DNA from: Bordetella parapertussis
Lineage (GTDB): Bacteria; Pseudomonadota; Gammaproteobacteria; Burkholderiales; Thiobacillaceae
Reading direction: 5' to 3'
NCBI GenBank assembly: GCA_945890495.1
Contig: CAMDCO010000005.1
Span: 20,528-84,527 of the forward strand
DNA length: 64,000 nucleotides
Shown here in pieces: positions 48,928 to 60,368 of this stretch (positions are counted from its first letter, which is position 1; every line of letters starts with the position of its first letter). The translations under genes and the position numbers were made by a program. The notes under the pieces were generated by a model. It worked only from the letters and a program-made list of their open reading frames with translations. It had not been told where the DNA came from and did not search any database.

Positions 48928-49593
48928 ATGGCGCGGCGCGACTTCAAAACCGCTACCCACACCCCCGCCGCCCATGGCCGCAAATCTGGGCGTGGCACCC
49001 TGATCATCTTGGTTGCTGGCATGGCCTTAGGGATTGTCCTCACCCTTGCCATCACCCAGTGGCTGGCCTCAAAACCGGAAGCAGAAACGCCCGCCCCGGC
49101 GCCCAAGATCCCCTCGACCAAGGACCCGGCGCCCAAGCATCGTCCCCCGCCCAAGCCCAACCCCGCGCCGATGGAAAGCATTTCGCCCTCGCCCAAGGCC
49201 CCTGCGGCCCGCGTTGTGCCCCCCGTCACGGCGACCGTCTCCGCTGCGCGTCCGGCCGCGGCCGCCCCGATCAGTAAACCGACCCCAAAGACCGACACTA
49301 TCGAGGACGTCTTTGTCAGAAATAAGACGCCGACCCTCTCCCCTCCGATTAAGCCGCGTGAGATCTGGTGGTTACAGATCGCCGCCCTGCGCAAGGAAGA
49401 GGATGCCCGCCGCCTGCGAGGCCGCCTGTTACTCCTCAATCTGGATGTCGTCATTAGCCCCAGCAACGATGGCACAACCTACCGCGTCCGGGTTGGCCCC
49501 TACAAGACCGAGGCCTTGGCTCGCGAGAGCGAGGGCCTGCTCAACCGCAACAATCTCACCCCCCGTCTTATCAAAGAGCCGGTGTTTCCCTAG
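48928..49593 (+). CDS. SPOR-domain membrane protein
   Basis: Single TM, Pro-rich linker, C-terminal LQIAALRKEEDARRLRGRLLLLNLDVVI..YRVRVGPY. Confidence 0.9.
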   Translation: MARRDFKTATHTPAAHGRKSGRGTLIILVAGMALGIVLTLAITQWLASKPEAETPAPAPKIPSTKDPAPKHRPPPKPNPAPMESISPSPKAPAARVVPPVTATVSAARPAAAAPISKPTPKTDTIEDVFVRNKTPTLSPPIKPREIWWLQIAALRKEEDARRLRGRLLLLNLDVVISPSNDGTTYRVRVGPYKTEALARESEGLLNRNNLTPRLIKEPVFP

Positions 49594-49627
49594 CCCCCTT
49601 GATTCATAGCCACCTGCCGAGGCCCTC

Positions 49628-50269
49628 ATGTCCCACCCCTTTTTGCGCCCCTTGATCACCCTGTTCCTGACGCTCTGCACTGCGTTGAGCCTATCGGCCC
49701 ACGCCGCCCAACTGGGCAAGGACTATATCGAGATCAAGCCCGCCCATGCCACCACCACACCGGGCAAGGTCGAGGTACTCGAATTTTTCTGGTACGGCTG
49801 CCCACACTGCTATCAGTTGGAGCCCGAACTCCTCCTGTGGGCCAAGAAACTGCCGCGCAATGTGACGCTCATCCGTCAACCGGCGGTGCTGGGCGAGAGC
49901 TGGATGACCCTGACCCAGGCGTATTACGCGCTAGATAGCCTGGGCGAGATCCCGCGCCTGCATGGCCCCCTCTTCAACGCCCTCCACAACGAAGGGCGCC
50001 GCTTCAACACACCCGAAAGTGTGATCAGCTGGGCCACCCCCCACGGTGTGAATCCGGACAAACTAAAGGCCGCCTTCCAATCCTTCAGCGTCCATACCAA
50101 GGCCAACCGCGCCAAGCAAATCAGCCAGGAATACCGGCTGGATGGGGTGCCTGCCCTCGTCATTAACGGCAAGTACCTGACCTCTCCGTCCATGGCCGGC
50201 AGCTATGCGGGGGTGCTACGGGTCGCGGATGAATTGATTGCCCAAGAACTCAAAAATCTGGGTAAATAA
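49628..50269 (+). CDS. dsbA: DsbA-type thiol:disulfide interchange protein
   Basis: FFWYGCPHCYQLEP; signal peptide. Confidence 0.92.
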   Translation: MSHPFLRPLITLFLTLCTALSLSAHAAQLGKDYIEIKPAHATTTPGKVEVLEFFWYGCPHCYQLEPELLLWAKKLPRNVTLIRQPAVLGESWMTLTQAYYALDSLGEIPRLHGPLFNALHNEGRRFNTPESVISWATPHGVNPDKLKAAFQSFSVHTKANRAKQISQEYRLDGVPALVINGKYLTSPSMAGSYAGVLRVADELIAQELKNLGK

Positions 50270-50351
50270 CTCCGTGCGCGGAGAGGCCCCCCTTATTGCC
50301 CGCGCATCCGTTATGATCCACATGTACTAATCGAAGTAAGGATCACTGACC

Positions 50352-50987
50352 GTGACAAACATTCGTGTCCTGATCATTGACGACCACCCCTTGCTACGCA
50401 TGGGTATCCGCGGCCTGATCGAAGCGAGCCCCGACTTGGAAGTGGCGGCTGATTGCGCCGACTTGGCCAGCGCACGCGCTTGGCTGGAAACCGCGCGCGC
50501 CGATGTCGCCATCGTCGATCGCAGCCTGCCGGATGGTGACGGTCTCGAACTCCTTCCGACCCTGAAGGCGCAGGGCACCAAGACCATTATCCTGACCGTG
50601 GAAGACGACGATGTCGAGATTCGCGCCGCCGTTGAGGCCGGCGTGGACGGCTACCTGCTCAAGTCCTCCGACAGCGATCAGATCCTCATGGCCATCAGCA
50701 TGGTCCTCAAGGACAGCACCGCATTCCCGTCCCACATCCTGCAAAAACTGACGAATGGGCAGGTCGATGCACCGCTTGCACGCCTGTCGGCACGCGAAAT
50801 CGAGATCGCCGAATCGGTCGCAGAGGGCCTCAGCAACAAGGTCATCGGCGCCCGCCTGCATCTGTCCGACAACACCGTGCGCAACCATCTGGCCCACATC
50901 ATGCAAAAGCTTGGCCTGCATAATCGCGTTCAGGTCGCCACCCTCATGTTGCAGCATATCCGCCGCAAACAAAGCCCGCCTCGGTAA
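50352..50987 (+). CDS. NarL/LuxR-family response regulator
   Basis: Receiver VLIIDDHPLLRMGIRGLIE; HTH LSAREIEIAESVAEGLSNKVIGARLHLSDNTVRNHLAHIMQKLGLHNR. Confidence 0.92.
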   Translation: MTNIRVLIIDDHPLLRMGIRGLIEASPDLEVAADCADLASARAWLETARADVAIVDRSLPDGDGLELLPTLKAQGTKTIILTVEDDDVEIRAAVEAGVDGYLLKSSDSDQILMAISMVLKDSTAFPSHILQKLTNGQVDAPLARLSAREIEIAESVAEGLSNKVIGARLHLSDNTVRNHLAHIMQKLGLHNRVQVATLMLQHIRRKQSPPR

Positions 50988-51760
50988 TGACGGCTCCGAT
51001 TGGCCTCTTTGGAGGTACTTTTGACCCCATACACCTAGGACACCTGCGCTTGGCCGACGAATTGGGTGCGGCACTAGGGTGCAGCGTAGTGCGTTTTTTG
51101 CCCACCGGAACGCCCCCCCATCGCCATCCACCGCAGGCCAGTGCCGCCGCCCGGCGTGACATGGTCGCGCTTGCCATCGCGGACAACCCCCGCTTCAGTC
51201 TCGACGAACAAGAGATCCACCGCACCGACCCCTGCTTCATGGTTGACACATTAACGGCCATGCGAGCAGAAGTGGGCACTCACACACCACTGGTCTTGTT
51301 TTTGGGGAGCGATGCCTTCATGGGCCTGACGACCTGGCACCGTTGGGCCGAACTATTCAATCTGGCCCACCTTGCCATCGCCCATCGCCCGGGTTTTAGC
51401 CCCCAAACCTGGGATGACAGCCTACCCGACGCCCTGCGCCAAGCACTCGACCTGCGTTTTAGCGCAAGCCCTAGCGATCTTGAAATGACGCCGGCTGGCC
51501 ATATTTACCTACACCCCATCACTCAGATGGATATTGCCGCTCGCCGCATTCGCAGCGCCTGTCACAAGGGCGAAAGCGTGCGTTATTTGGTACCCGACAG
51601 CGTACGGGCCTATCTAAACCAACACGACCTCTACCGCCAAAAAACCCCATGGATACCAAAAAACTCACCAAAATCGCCATTGCCGCCCTTGAAGACATCA
51701 AGGGCAAGGACATCACCGTGCTCGATGTCGCCCACCTCACCTCCCTGTGCGAAAAAATGA
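50987..51760 (+). CDS. nadD: Nicotinate-nucleotide adenylyltransferase with out-of-frame C-terminal extension over rsfS
   Basis: IGLFGGTFDPIHLGHLRLADE; no stop until 51760, 112 bp into rsfS. Confidence 0.92.
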   Translation: MTAPIGLFGGTFDPIHLGHLRLADELGAALGCSVVRFLPTGTPPHRHPPQASAAARRDMVALAIADNPRFSLDEQEIHRTDPCFMVDTLTAMRAEVGTHTPLVLFLGSDAFMGLTTWHRWAELFNLAHLAIAHRPGFSPQTWDDSLPDALRQALDLRFSASPSDLEMTPAGHIYLHPITQMDIAARRIRSACHKGESVRYLVPDSVRAYLNQHDLYRQKTPWIPKNSPKSPLPPLKTSRARTSPCSMSPTSPPCAKK

Positions 51761-52008
51761 TCATCGCCAGTGGTGATTCCAACCGTCAGGTCCGCGCGCT
51801 GGCCGATCATGTCCGAGAAAAGATCAAGGAGGCCGGAGGCGACATCATCGGCACGGAAGGCGAAGACGGCGCCGAATGGATCCTGGTCGATGCCGGCGAC
51901 ATTGTTGTGCATGTCATGCATCCGGTCACCCGCCAGCACTACAACCTCGAAGAGTTGTGGGGTGCCACCACCCGGATGCGGGCGCACGACCCCCGTACGA
52001 AGCCCTAA
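51649..52008 (+). CDS. rsfS: Ribosomal silencing factor RsfS
   Basis: DIKGKDITVLDVAHLTSLCEKMIIASGDSNRQVRALADHV..DGAEWILVDAGDIVVHVMHP. Confidence 0.95.
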   Translation: MDTKKLTKIAIAALEDIKGKDITVLDVAHLTSLCEKMIIASGDSNRQVRALADHVREKIKEAGGDIIGTEGEDGAEWILVDAGDIVVHVMHPVTRQHYNLEELWGATTRMRAHDPRTKP

Positions 52009-52033
52009 ATCCCGCCACGGCTCGTGCCACGGC

Positions 52034-52240
52034 ATGGCCAAGAAGATCCCGACCCACCCCAAGTACCCCGAGCGTATCTGCTGGGGCTGTGACAAATATT
52101 GCGCCGTCGATGCCATGCTCTGCGGCAACGGGGCCGTCCGCGCACAACACCCCGTCGAACTATTCGGGGAAGACTGGCTCGATTGGGAACCGGCTTCGCT
52201 CCACCCGCACACGCCACCCCTGAAAAACACCGATCGATGA
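52034..52240 (+). CDS. DUF3079-like small Cys-rich protein
   Basis: MAKKIPTHPKYPERICWGCDKYCAVDAMLCGNGAVRAQHPVELFGEDW. Confidence 0.75.
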   Translation: MAKKIPTHPKYPERICWGCDKYCAVDAMLCGNGAVRAQHPVELFGEDWLDWEPASLHPHTPPLKNTDR

Positions 52241-52311
52241 TCAGGGCAGGGGGCAGGGGGCTGGGCGTCCGTTGATTTAACCCAGACCCTCCATTAGACC
52301 CCTTTCGTAGG

Positions 52312-52331
52312 TCGGCATTCCTATGCCGACA
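52312..52331. repeat. Palindrome GTCGGCAT-TCCT-ATGCCGAC
   Basis: Perfect 8-bp arms in the intergenic region. Confidence 0.6.
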
Positions 52332-52478
52332 ATCCTCCTCCGGCGGGGTTGTCGCCGGTTCGTTCAATGGCGCTCTGAGGCCGAACCAACGGGAAGGGAT
52401 TCCCGCCCTGCTTCGACTCGTTGATGTTTGTGGCATCAACTTCTAATGTAAACACGGGGTTTAATCAGGGCGCGGGAA

Positions 52479-54311
52479 CTACTCCACCGTCACGGACTTC
52501 GCCAGATTACGCGGCTTGTCGACATCGGTGCCCCGCGCACAGGCGGTGTGGTAAGCCAAGAGCTGCAGCGGGACGACATGGAGGATGGGTGACAGATCGC
52601 CGTAATGCTCTGGCAAGCGGATAACATGGATCCCATCACTGCTGGCGATCTGGGTATCGGCATCCGCAAAGACATAAAGCTGACCGCCCCGCGCACGCAC
52701 CTCCTGCATGTTGCTCTTCAGTTTTTCCAGCAGCGCGTCGTTGGGTGCCACCACCACCACCGGCATGGCCTCCGTCACCAGCGCCAGCGGGCCGTGCTTG
52801 AGCTCGCCGGCCGGGTAGGCCTCGGCGTGAATATAGGAGATTTCCTTGAGCTTAAGCGCACCCTCAAGCGCGATCGGATAGTGCAAACCGCGTCCAAGGA
52901 AGAGTGCGTTCTCCTTGCGCGCGAAGGCCGTGGACCAGGCAATGATTTGCGGCTCCAGGGCCAGTACCGCGTTGAGGGCCTGTGGTAGATGACGGAGCTG
53001 ATGGATGGTCTCGGGTTCAGACGCGGCATCCAGTCGGCCGCGCACTTTGGCCAGCGTCAGGGCCAGCAGGTAGAGGGCCACCAGTTGTGTGGTAAAGGCC
53101 TTGGTCGAAGCAACGCCGATTTCGACGCCGGCACGGGTCAGGAAGGAGAGGGCGGTTTCGCGCACCATGGCGCTGCTGGCGACATTACAGACGGCAAGGG
53201 TGTGGCTATGTCCTAGGGCCTTGGCGTGGCGCAGGGCGGCCAGGGTGTCGGCCGTCTCTCCCGATTGCGAGATGACCACGACCAGCGCATTGGGGTTAGG
53301 CACCGTCGTGCGATAGCGATATTCGCTGGCGATTTCGACCTGACAGGGGATGCCAGCCACCGCCTCAAGCCAGTATTTAGCCGTGCAACCAGAGTAATAA
53401 CTGGTCCCGCAGGCGAGGATGAGGACACTGTCAATGGCGGCAAAATGCGCCGCCGCTTCGGCACCAAAGAGATCCGGCTGAATGTGCAGAATATCGTCCA
53501 GGGTATCGGCCACGGCGCGCGGCTGTTCAAAGATCTCCTTTTGCATGTAATGCTGGTAGGGCTCCAGCTCGACCGCGAGGGAAATGGCCTGCACCGCCTG
53601 CATGGGGCGCGTTACAGGCTGTCCGTGCGCGTCTTCAATATGCAGACCCGAGGCGCCCAGCGCGACGATATCGCCCTCTTCAAGGAAGGCCATTTGTGTC
53701 GCGCTGCCGGCGACCGCCAAGGCATCGGAGGCGAGAAAATGCACTCCATCGCCCACCGCAACCACGAGCGGCGAACCGGAACGCGCGCCAATCAGCGTAT
53801 CGGGCTGATCAGCCGCCATGACGGCAATCGCGTAGGCCCCATGAAGCTCGGCCACGGCCGCGCGTACACTGGCCAGAAGATCGCCCGCCGATGCCGTATC
53901 CGGCGTGGTATACGCGAGGTGAACCAAATGGGCGATGACCTCCGTATCGGTCTCCGACTCAAACACATAGCCCATGGCCTGCAGGCGCCGGCGCAGGTCT
54001 TCATAATTTTCGATGATGCCGTTGTGCACGACCGCAATCAGGTCGCGTGAGACATGTGGGTGGGCATTCAGGGTATCCGGCTTGCCATGCGTGGCCCAGC
54101 GCGTGTGGGCGATACCCAGCCCCCCCGTGAGCTGTTCTGTCTGTGTCTTGAGATCCGCTACGCGAGCTGTGGTACGGCTGCACTGCAATCGGCCATCCGC
54201 GACGACGGCAACGCCACACGAGTCGTAACCCCGATATTCCAGCCGACGCAGCCCTTCAACCAGGACCGGAACACAATTACCCGCACCAATGGCACCCACG
54301 ATCCCGCACAT
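52479..54311 (-). CDS. glmS: Glutamine-fructose-6-phosphate aminotransferase (isomerizing)
   Basis: MCGIVGAIG Cys2 amidotransferase; [16 protein letters not shown]-terminal [11 protein letters not shown]. Confidence 0.98.
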   Translation of the reverse strand: MCGIVGAIGAGNCVPVLVEGLRRLEYRGYDSCGVAVVADGRLQCSRTTARVADLKTQTEQLTGGLGIAHTRWATHGKPDTLNAHPHVSRDLIAVVHNGIIENYEDLRRRLQAMGYVFESETDTEVIAHLVHLAYTTPDTASAGDLLASVRAAVAELHGAYAIAVMAADQPDTLIGARSGSPLVVAVGDGVHFLASDALAVAGSATQMAFLEEGDIVALGASGLHIEDAHGQPVTRPMQAVQAISLAVELEPYQHYMQKEIFEQPRAVADTLDDILHIQPDLFGAEAAAHFAAIDSVLILACGTSYYSGCTAKYWLEAVAGIPCQVEIASEYRYRTTVPNPNALVVVISQSGETADTLAALRHAKALGHSHTLAVCNVASSAMVRETALSFLTRAGVEIGVASTKAFTTQLVALYLLALTLAKVRGRLDAASEPETIHQLRHLPQALNAVLALEPQIIAWSTAFARKENALFLGRGLHYPIALEGALKLKEISYIHAEAYPAGELKHGPLALVTEAMPVVVVAPNDALLEKLKSNMQEVRARGGQLYVFADADTQIASSDGIHVIRLPEHYGDLSPILHVVPLQLLAYHTACARGTDVDKPRNLAKSVTVE

Positions 54312-54383
54312 ACGACTTTCCTATGGATTCAGTGGCCGCAAGTGTACGCGATCACGCGCGCGTCGGGCGGCATTGCATGAGCC

Positions 54384-54923
54384 TTATTGAGCCAAACGCT
54401 TGCGTGCGGCCACCAACTGCTCCGGGGTCAGGCGTTTTTCGACAGAGTCACGCGCCCGGGTGGCTGTCGGAAATTGCTTGGCCTCGGCGCGGCTGAACCA
54501 AACCCAGGCCCATTCCAGATCCTTTTCCACGCCTTCGCCCCGCAGATAGGAGAGGCCGAGATAAAACTGGGCAGCCGCATGGCCCTGGCGTGCGGCCAGT
54601 TTCAGCCAACTGATAGCCACGCCTTGCTCAGGATCAACCAAAAGCCCCCTCGAATAAATCTGGTAGAGGCCATATTGCGCATCCGCGTGACCTTCGGCCG
54701 CCAGAGACTCCCACGCCTGCCGCGCCACGGTGTAATCAAACATGTTGAACGCCGTGCGCGCCGCCGCCACCGGGTCCTTCGGGGTCACCACCGGGTTCAC
54801 CACGGAACTAAAGGTGCTCACGGACTTTATGTCCGTTGCAATGGACAGCGCCTCTTCTGCGGCAACCCCCTGCACAACGCTTGCGCCCGCACACGCCAAC
54901 GACGCACTCAACAACCAATACTT
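54384..54923 (-). CDS. Secreted Sel1-repeat protein
   Basis: Signal peptide; AEGHADAQYGLYQIYSRG, ARQGHAAAQFYLGLSYLRGEGV. Confidence 0.85.
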   Translation of the reverse strand, partial: KYWLLSASLACAGASVVQGVAAEEALSIATDIKSVSTFSSVVNPVVTPKDPVAAARTAFNMFDYTVARQAWESLAAEGHADAQYGLYQIYSRGLLVDPEQGVAISWLKLAARQGHAAAQFYLGLSYLRGEGVEKDLEWAWVWFSRAEAKQFPTATRARDSVEKRLTPEQLVAARKRLAQ

Positions 54924-54937
54924 CATCTTAGAGCCCC

Positions 54938-56308
54938 TTACTTCACATTCTTGACGGGTCTCTTCCATCCGCTCAGGGATATTTGTTTGGCACGCGACAG
55001 GGTCAATTGCCCCGCCGGCGCATCTTTTGTTAGTGTTGTACCCGCCCCCAGCGTAGCGCCCCGACCGACCGTCACCGGCGCGACCAACTGGGTATCCGAG
55101 CCGATGAAGGCCTCGTCTTCAATAACTGTACGATGCTTGTTGGCGCCATCGTAATTACAGGTAATCGTACCCGCACCGATGTTGACCTTACGGCCCACCG
55201 TCGCATCGCCCACATAGGATAAGTGATTGATCTTGGAATTAAACCCCACTTGGGCGTTTTTGATCTCGACGAAATTTCCAATGTGGGTTTCTGCCGACAA
55301 TTCGGTACCCGGGCGTAACCTCGCAAACGGGCCAATGCGACTGGCCTCGCCCACCTGCGCGCCATCGATATGCGTAAAGGGCTGGATCTCAACGGCATCC
55401 GCCAGGGTCGCGTTACGGATCACGCAGTGAGCACCCACTTTCACGCCATTGCCCATGGTTACAGTACCTTCAAACAGGCAATTGATGTCGATGAAGCAGT
55501 CGCGGCCACAGGAAAGATGGCCACGAATATCGATGCGCGCCGGGTCGGCCAAGGTCACACCGGCGGTCAGCAGCGCATGAGCGAGATTGGCTTGGTGACG
55601 CCGCTCCAGCTCGGCCAGTTGGGCGCGACTGTTGACCCCCAGCACCTCCCACTCGGCCGCAGGATGGCAGGGCTCCACACGCACGCCATCGGCCACCGCC
55701 ATGGCAATGATGTCAGTCAGGTAATACTCTCCCTGGGCATTTTGATTGGACACGCGCGCCAGCCAGCCGGAAAGTCGTCCCGGCGGCACGGCGAGGATGC
55801 CCGTGTTGACCTCATCAATCGCCAACTCCTCGGCCGTGGCATCCTTGTGTTCAACAATGCGCAGCACCTGTCCGTCCGCATCGCGCACGATGCGGCCATA
55901 GCCCGCAGGATTAGCCAGACGCACCGTCAACAGCGCCAGCGCGCCCTCGTCGGCGATCAGCCGCATGGCCGCCAGCGTTTCGGCCCGGATCAGGGGCACA
56001 TCGCCATAGAGGATCAGGGTCGCCGCAGCCGGATCAAGATACGGAACGGCTTGCTGCACCGCATGGCCCGTACCCAATTGCGGCTCTTGTTTTGCCCAAG
56101 CCAGATCAGGGCGGGCCATGGCCTGAGGCAGCGCCTCGCCACCGTGACCATAAACTACACAGATCTTGTCGGGTTGGAGGCTATCCGCAGCGGTCAGCGC
56201 ATGGCCCAGAAGGGATTTTCCTGCCAGCGGATGCAGCACCTTGGGCAGATCAGAATGCATCCGCGTGCCACGGCCGGCGGCGAGTATGACAATGTTGAGT
56301 GCGGCCAT
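54938..56308 (-). CDS. glmU: Bifunctional GlmU uridyltransferase/acetyltransferase
   Basis: [26 protein letters not shown]-terminal left-handed beta-helix hexapeptides. Confidence 0.98.
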   Translation of the reverse strand: MAALNIVILAAGRGTRMHSDLPKVLHPLAGKSLLGHALTAADSLQPDKICVVYGHGGEALPQAMARPDLAWAKQEPQLGTGHAVQQAVPYLDPAAATLILYGDVPLIRAETLAAMRLIADEGALALLTVRLANPAGYGRIVRDADGQVLRIVEHKDATAEELAIDEVNTGILAVPPGRLSGWLARVSNQNAQGEYYLTDIIAMAVADGVRVEPCHPAAEWEVLGVNSRAQLAELERRHQANLAHALLTAGVTLADPARIDIRGHLSCGRDCFIDINCLFEGTVTMGNGVKVGAHCVIRNATLADAVEIQPFTHIDGAQVGEASRIGPFARLRPGTELSAETHIGNFVEIKNAQVGFNSKINHLSYVGDATVGRKVNIGAGTITCNYDGANKHRTVIEDEAFIGSDTQLVAPVTVGRGATLGAGTTLTKDAPAGQLTLSRAKQISLSGWKRPVKNVK

Positions 56309-56431
56309 ATCAAGTCTTCAAAGAGAGGCTGCGCTCATTATAAGGGCCGCCCGTTGTAAACGCTTAACCCTCTCAACTTTCATGGCATTCATGCCACCCC
56401 AAATCATGAAACCGATTGCAGTGGCCGTCCT

Positions 56432-56473
56432 CGTGCCTGCCCAACCAGGGCAACCACGGGGGGTTGCCCCTAC
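56432..56473. repeat. Dispersed palindromic repeat, partial copy C
   Basis: CGTGCCTGCCCAACCAGGGCAACCACGGGGGGTTGCCCCTAC; like the right part of copy B. Confidence 0.75.
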
Positions 56474-56544
56474 GCCAATGATCGTGTGTTTCACGCTAAC
56501 GGACATGACTTTGGAAAGACGCCCCAGAGCATGAAAGTCATGCC

Positions 56545-56700
56545 CGTTCCCCTCTCCCCCAACCCCTCTCCCGCAAGGGGAGAGGGGAGCATCGAGAAGT
56601 CGCTTCGCGAGTTTCATATTAGAAACTCGCGGTCCGCCCCAAGCGTTTCTTGCCCCTTGAAGGGGGCGGTCGAGCGTAGCGAAGATTTTCGGGGTGGCTT
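56545..56700. repeat. Cluster of REP-like hairpin repeats
   Basis: CCCCTCTCCC...GCAAGGGGAGAGGGG, GCGAGTTTC..GAAACTCGC, CCCCTTGAAGGGGGCGGTCGAGCGTAGCGA. Confidence 0.6.
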
Positions 56701-57496
56701 ATTTCGGCGTTGGGCAACGCCCTGCGGCATCGAGTTTCATCCAGCGATACAACCAATCCTTGGCCTTTTGCCGAGCATGGCGGGCCGCGATCTTTTCTTC
56801 CGGACCGGCATCTTGGCGAAAATCGAAGGCGCGCCGCGCCAGCGGATACACTTGGTACTCCACCGGCACGCCCCGTTCCCATAGGGCATAAAAGGCCCGG
56901 CCTCCGACAATGCGGCGCAACTCAAAATCGTTTTCGCCAATCAGGAACAGCATGGGGGTATGGAGTTGCATCACCTCCGGCGCAACCCGAAACAACTGAT
57001 CCGGTTCCGGCGCGTTAGGGCTTTGCATATGGCCATAATAGCTAACGATCGCGGCAATGTCCGCGCCGCGCTTGGCGGCCAGACGGATGGCGTAATACGG
57101 CCCGCGCGACTGGCCGACCAGACCCACCGGGATACGGCAGGCCAAGGGATGGCTACGCGCCAGATCCAACCCCGCCTCGACATCCAGCTCAGTCTCCGGG
57201 TTGTGCGCTGACGGCCAGCGCTCGATCATGCGTCCGCTCTGCCAATCGGGCGCCACGGTCAAGAAGCCCTGCGCCGCCAATTCTCGGATGTGGGCCTCTT
57301 CAGCGCTGTCCCAACCGCGTTTGGCATGGATGAACAAGACCGGTGGAAACGGCCCGGGCCCTGCTGGCCGCGCCACGGTGACCGGCACCTCGCCGCCATC
57401 CGCTGCACGGATCGTGCTTTTTTCGACGACGATTTCGGCGGAGTGAGCCATCAAGCTCATCAGCCCCATCAAAGACAGCATCAGAATGCGTTGCAT
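56699..57496 (-). CDS. Secreted dienelactone hydrolase-family protein
   Basis: Signal peptide; alpha/beta-hydrolase nucleophile elbow GQSRGP; start chosen at internal Met. Confidence 0.8.
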   Translation of the reverse strand: MQRILMLSLMGLMSLMAHSAEIVVEKSTIRAADGGEVPVTVARPAGPGPFPPVLFIHAKRGWDSAEEAHIRELAAQGFLTVAPDWQSGRMIERWPSAHNPETELDVEAGLDLARSHPLACRIPVGLVGQSRGPYYAIRLAAKRGADIAAIVSYYGHMQSPNAPEPDQLFRVAPEVMQLHTPMLFLIGENDFELRRIVGGRAFYALWERGVPVEYQVYPLARRAFDFRQDAGPEEKIAARHARQKAKDWLYRWMKLDAAGRCPTPK

Positions 57497-57571
57497 GGTG
57501 TACGCCTCATGTTTAGATCTGGGGATGATAGTGGATGCTGTCCCAGATTTCCTTGGTTCTTCCAAACCATA

Positions 57572-57600
57572 AAAAGGCAGCCGAAGCTGCCTTTTTATGG
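57572..57600. terminator. Bidirectional rho-independent terminator
   Basis: AAAAAGGCAGC-CGAA-GCTGCCTTTTT between atpC and the hydrolase gene. Confidence 0.9.
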
Positions 57601-57614
57601 TTTTTGCGATGCAA

Positions 57615-58040
57615 TCAGTGCCGCGAACCACGCAGTTTGCTCAGGGTTTGCAACTGTGCCACGGCCTCGGCCAGTTCGGCTTGGGCGCGGGCATAGTCCA
57701 TCTCAGACTCACGATTTCGCATCGCTTCCTCAGAGGCGCGCTTGGCCTCCAAGATGCGTGCTTCATCAAGGTCTGCTCCACGGATCGCCGTATCAGAAAG
57801 AACGGTAATCGAGCCGGGCTGCACCTCAAGGATGCCCCCCGAAACATAGATCAGAATCTCTTCGTCTTGGCCCGCCGGCTTCAGACGCAGAGAGCCGGGT
57901 TTGATACGGGTAATCAAGGGCGTGTGAAAAGGATAGATACCCAATTCACCGACTTCCCCCGGCGCGATCAGAAACTCGACCAAGCCGGAATAGATCGACG
58001 CTTCCGCACTGACGACATCCACATGAACAGTCATGACCAT
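57615..58040 (-). CDS. atpC: ATP synthase epsilon subunit
   Basis: [40 protein letters not shown]. Confidence 0.97.
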   Translation of the reverse strand: MVMTVHVDVVSAEASIYSGLVEFLIAPGEVGELGIYPFHTPLITRIKPGSLRLKPAGQDEEILIYVSGGILEVQPGSITVLSDTAIRGADLDEARILEAKRASEEAMRNRESEMDYARAQAELAEAVAQLQTLSKLRGSRH

Positions 58041-58059
58041 CGGAATACTCCTTTAACCC

Positions 58060-59442
<1,383 letters not shown>

Positions 59443-59475
59443 TCAGTTTCCTGAAAAAGTTCTAAATCAGTCCCG

Positions 59476-60342
59476 TCAAACTGCAGCCGCACCGGCCACA
59501 ATCTCGGAAAGTTCTTTGGTAATGGCCGCCTGGCGAGTCTTGTTATAGACCAGCTTCAGCTCCCCGATCACATCCTTGGCATTGTCTGAGGCAGACTTCA
59601 TGGCCACCATGCGTGCCGATTGCTCGCAAGCCATGTTTTCTGCCACAGCCGAGTAGATCAACGACTCCACATAACGGGCCATCAGGGCGTCCACGACCTT
59701 TTTGGCATCGGGTTCATAGATGTAATCCCAATGCTTCTCAACCTTGTCCAACGCCGCCTCATCCGTCAACGGCAGGACCTGCTGCATGCGCGTCTCCTGC
59801 TTCATGGTGTTCACGAAACGGCTGTAGACCAAATAGAGCGCATCGATCTTGCCGCTTTCAAAGGCCTGCAACATGATCTGTACCGGACCAATGAGACGCT
59901 CCATATGCGGCGCATCACCCAGCCCCGTGACCTGAGACAGGACATCGGCACCCAGGCGCTGCATAAAACCCAGCCCCTTGTTACCAATCGCGCACACATC
60001 CACGCCAATACCCTGAGTATCCCATTCGCGCATGCGACTGACCGTCTTCCGCAAGACATTGGTATTGAGCGCGCCGCACAGACCCTTGTCGGTCGTCACA
60101 ACAATCACACCCACCCGACGAACCGTCTCGCGCTTGGCCAAGAAGGGGTGTTTGTATTCTGAGTGCGCATGTGAGAAGTGAGCGGCCACTTGCGCGATTT
60201 TCTCGGCGTAGGGGCGTGATTGCCGCATGCGCTCCTGCGCCTTGCGCATCTTCGACGCCGCAACCATCTCCATAGCCTTGGTGATCTTGCGCGTGTTTTC
60301 AACGCTCTTAATCTTGGTGCGTATTTCCTTACCGGCTGCCAT
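59476..60342 (-). CDS. atpG: ATP synthase gamma subunit
   Basis: [35 protein letters not shown]. Confidence 0.98.
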   Translation of the reverse strand: MAAGKEIRTKIKSVENTRKITKAMEMVAASKMRKAQERMRQSRPYAEKIAQVAAHFSHAHSEYKHPFLAKRETVRRVGVIVVTTDKGLCGALNTNVLRKTVSRMREWDTQGIGVDVCAIGNKGLGFMQRLGADVLSQVTGLGDAPHMERLIGPVQIMLQAFESGKIDALYLVYSRFVNTMKQETRMQQVLPLTDEAALDKVEKHWDYIYEPDAKKVVDALMARYVESLIYSAVAENMACEQSARMVAMKSASDNAKDVIGELKLVYNKTRQAAITKELSEIVAGAAAV

Positions 60343-60368
60343 GGTGTGCCCTTATCTGCTTGCCCGCA

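Noticed and set aside
56699-57496. DLH-like hydrolase as the missing MenH
   Set aside because: Has a signal peptide and DLH-type features; far from the men genes.
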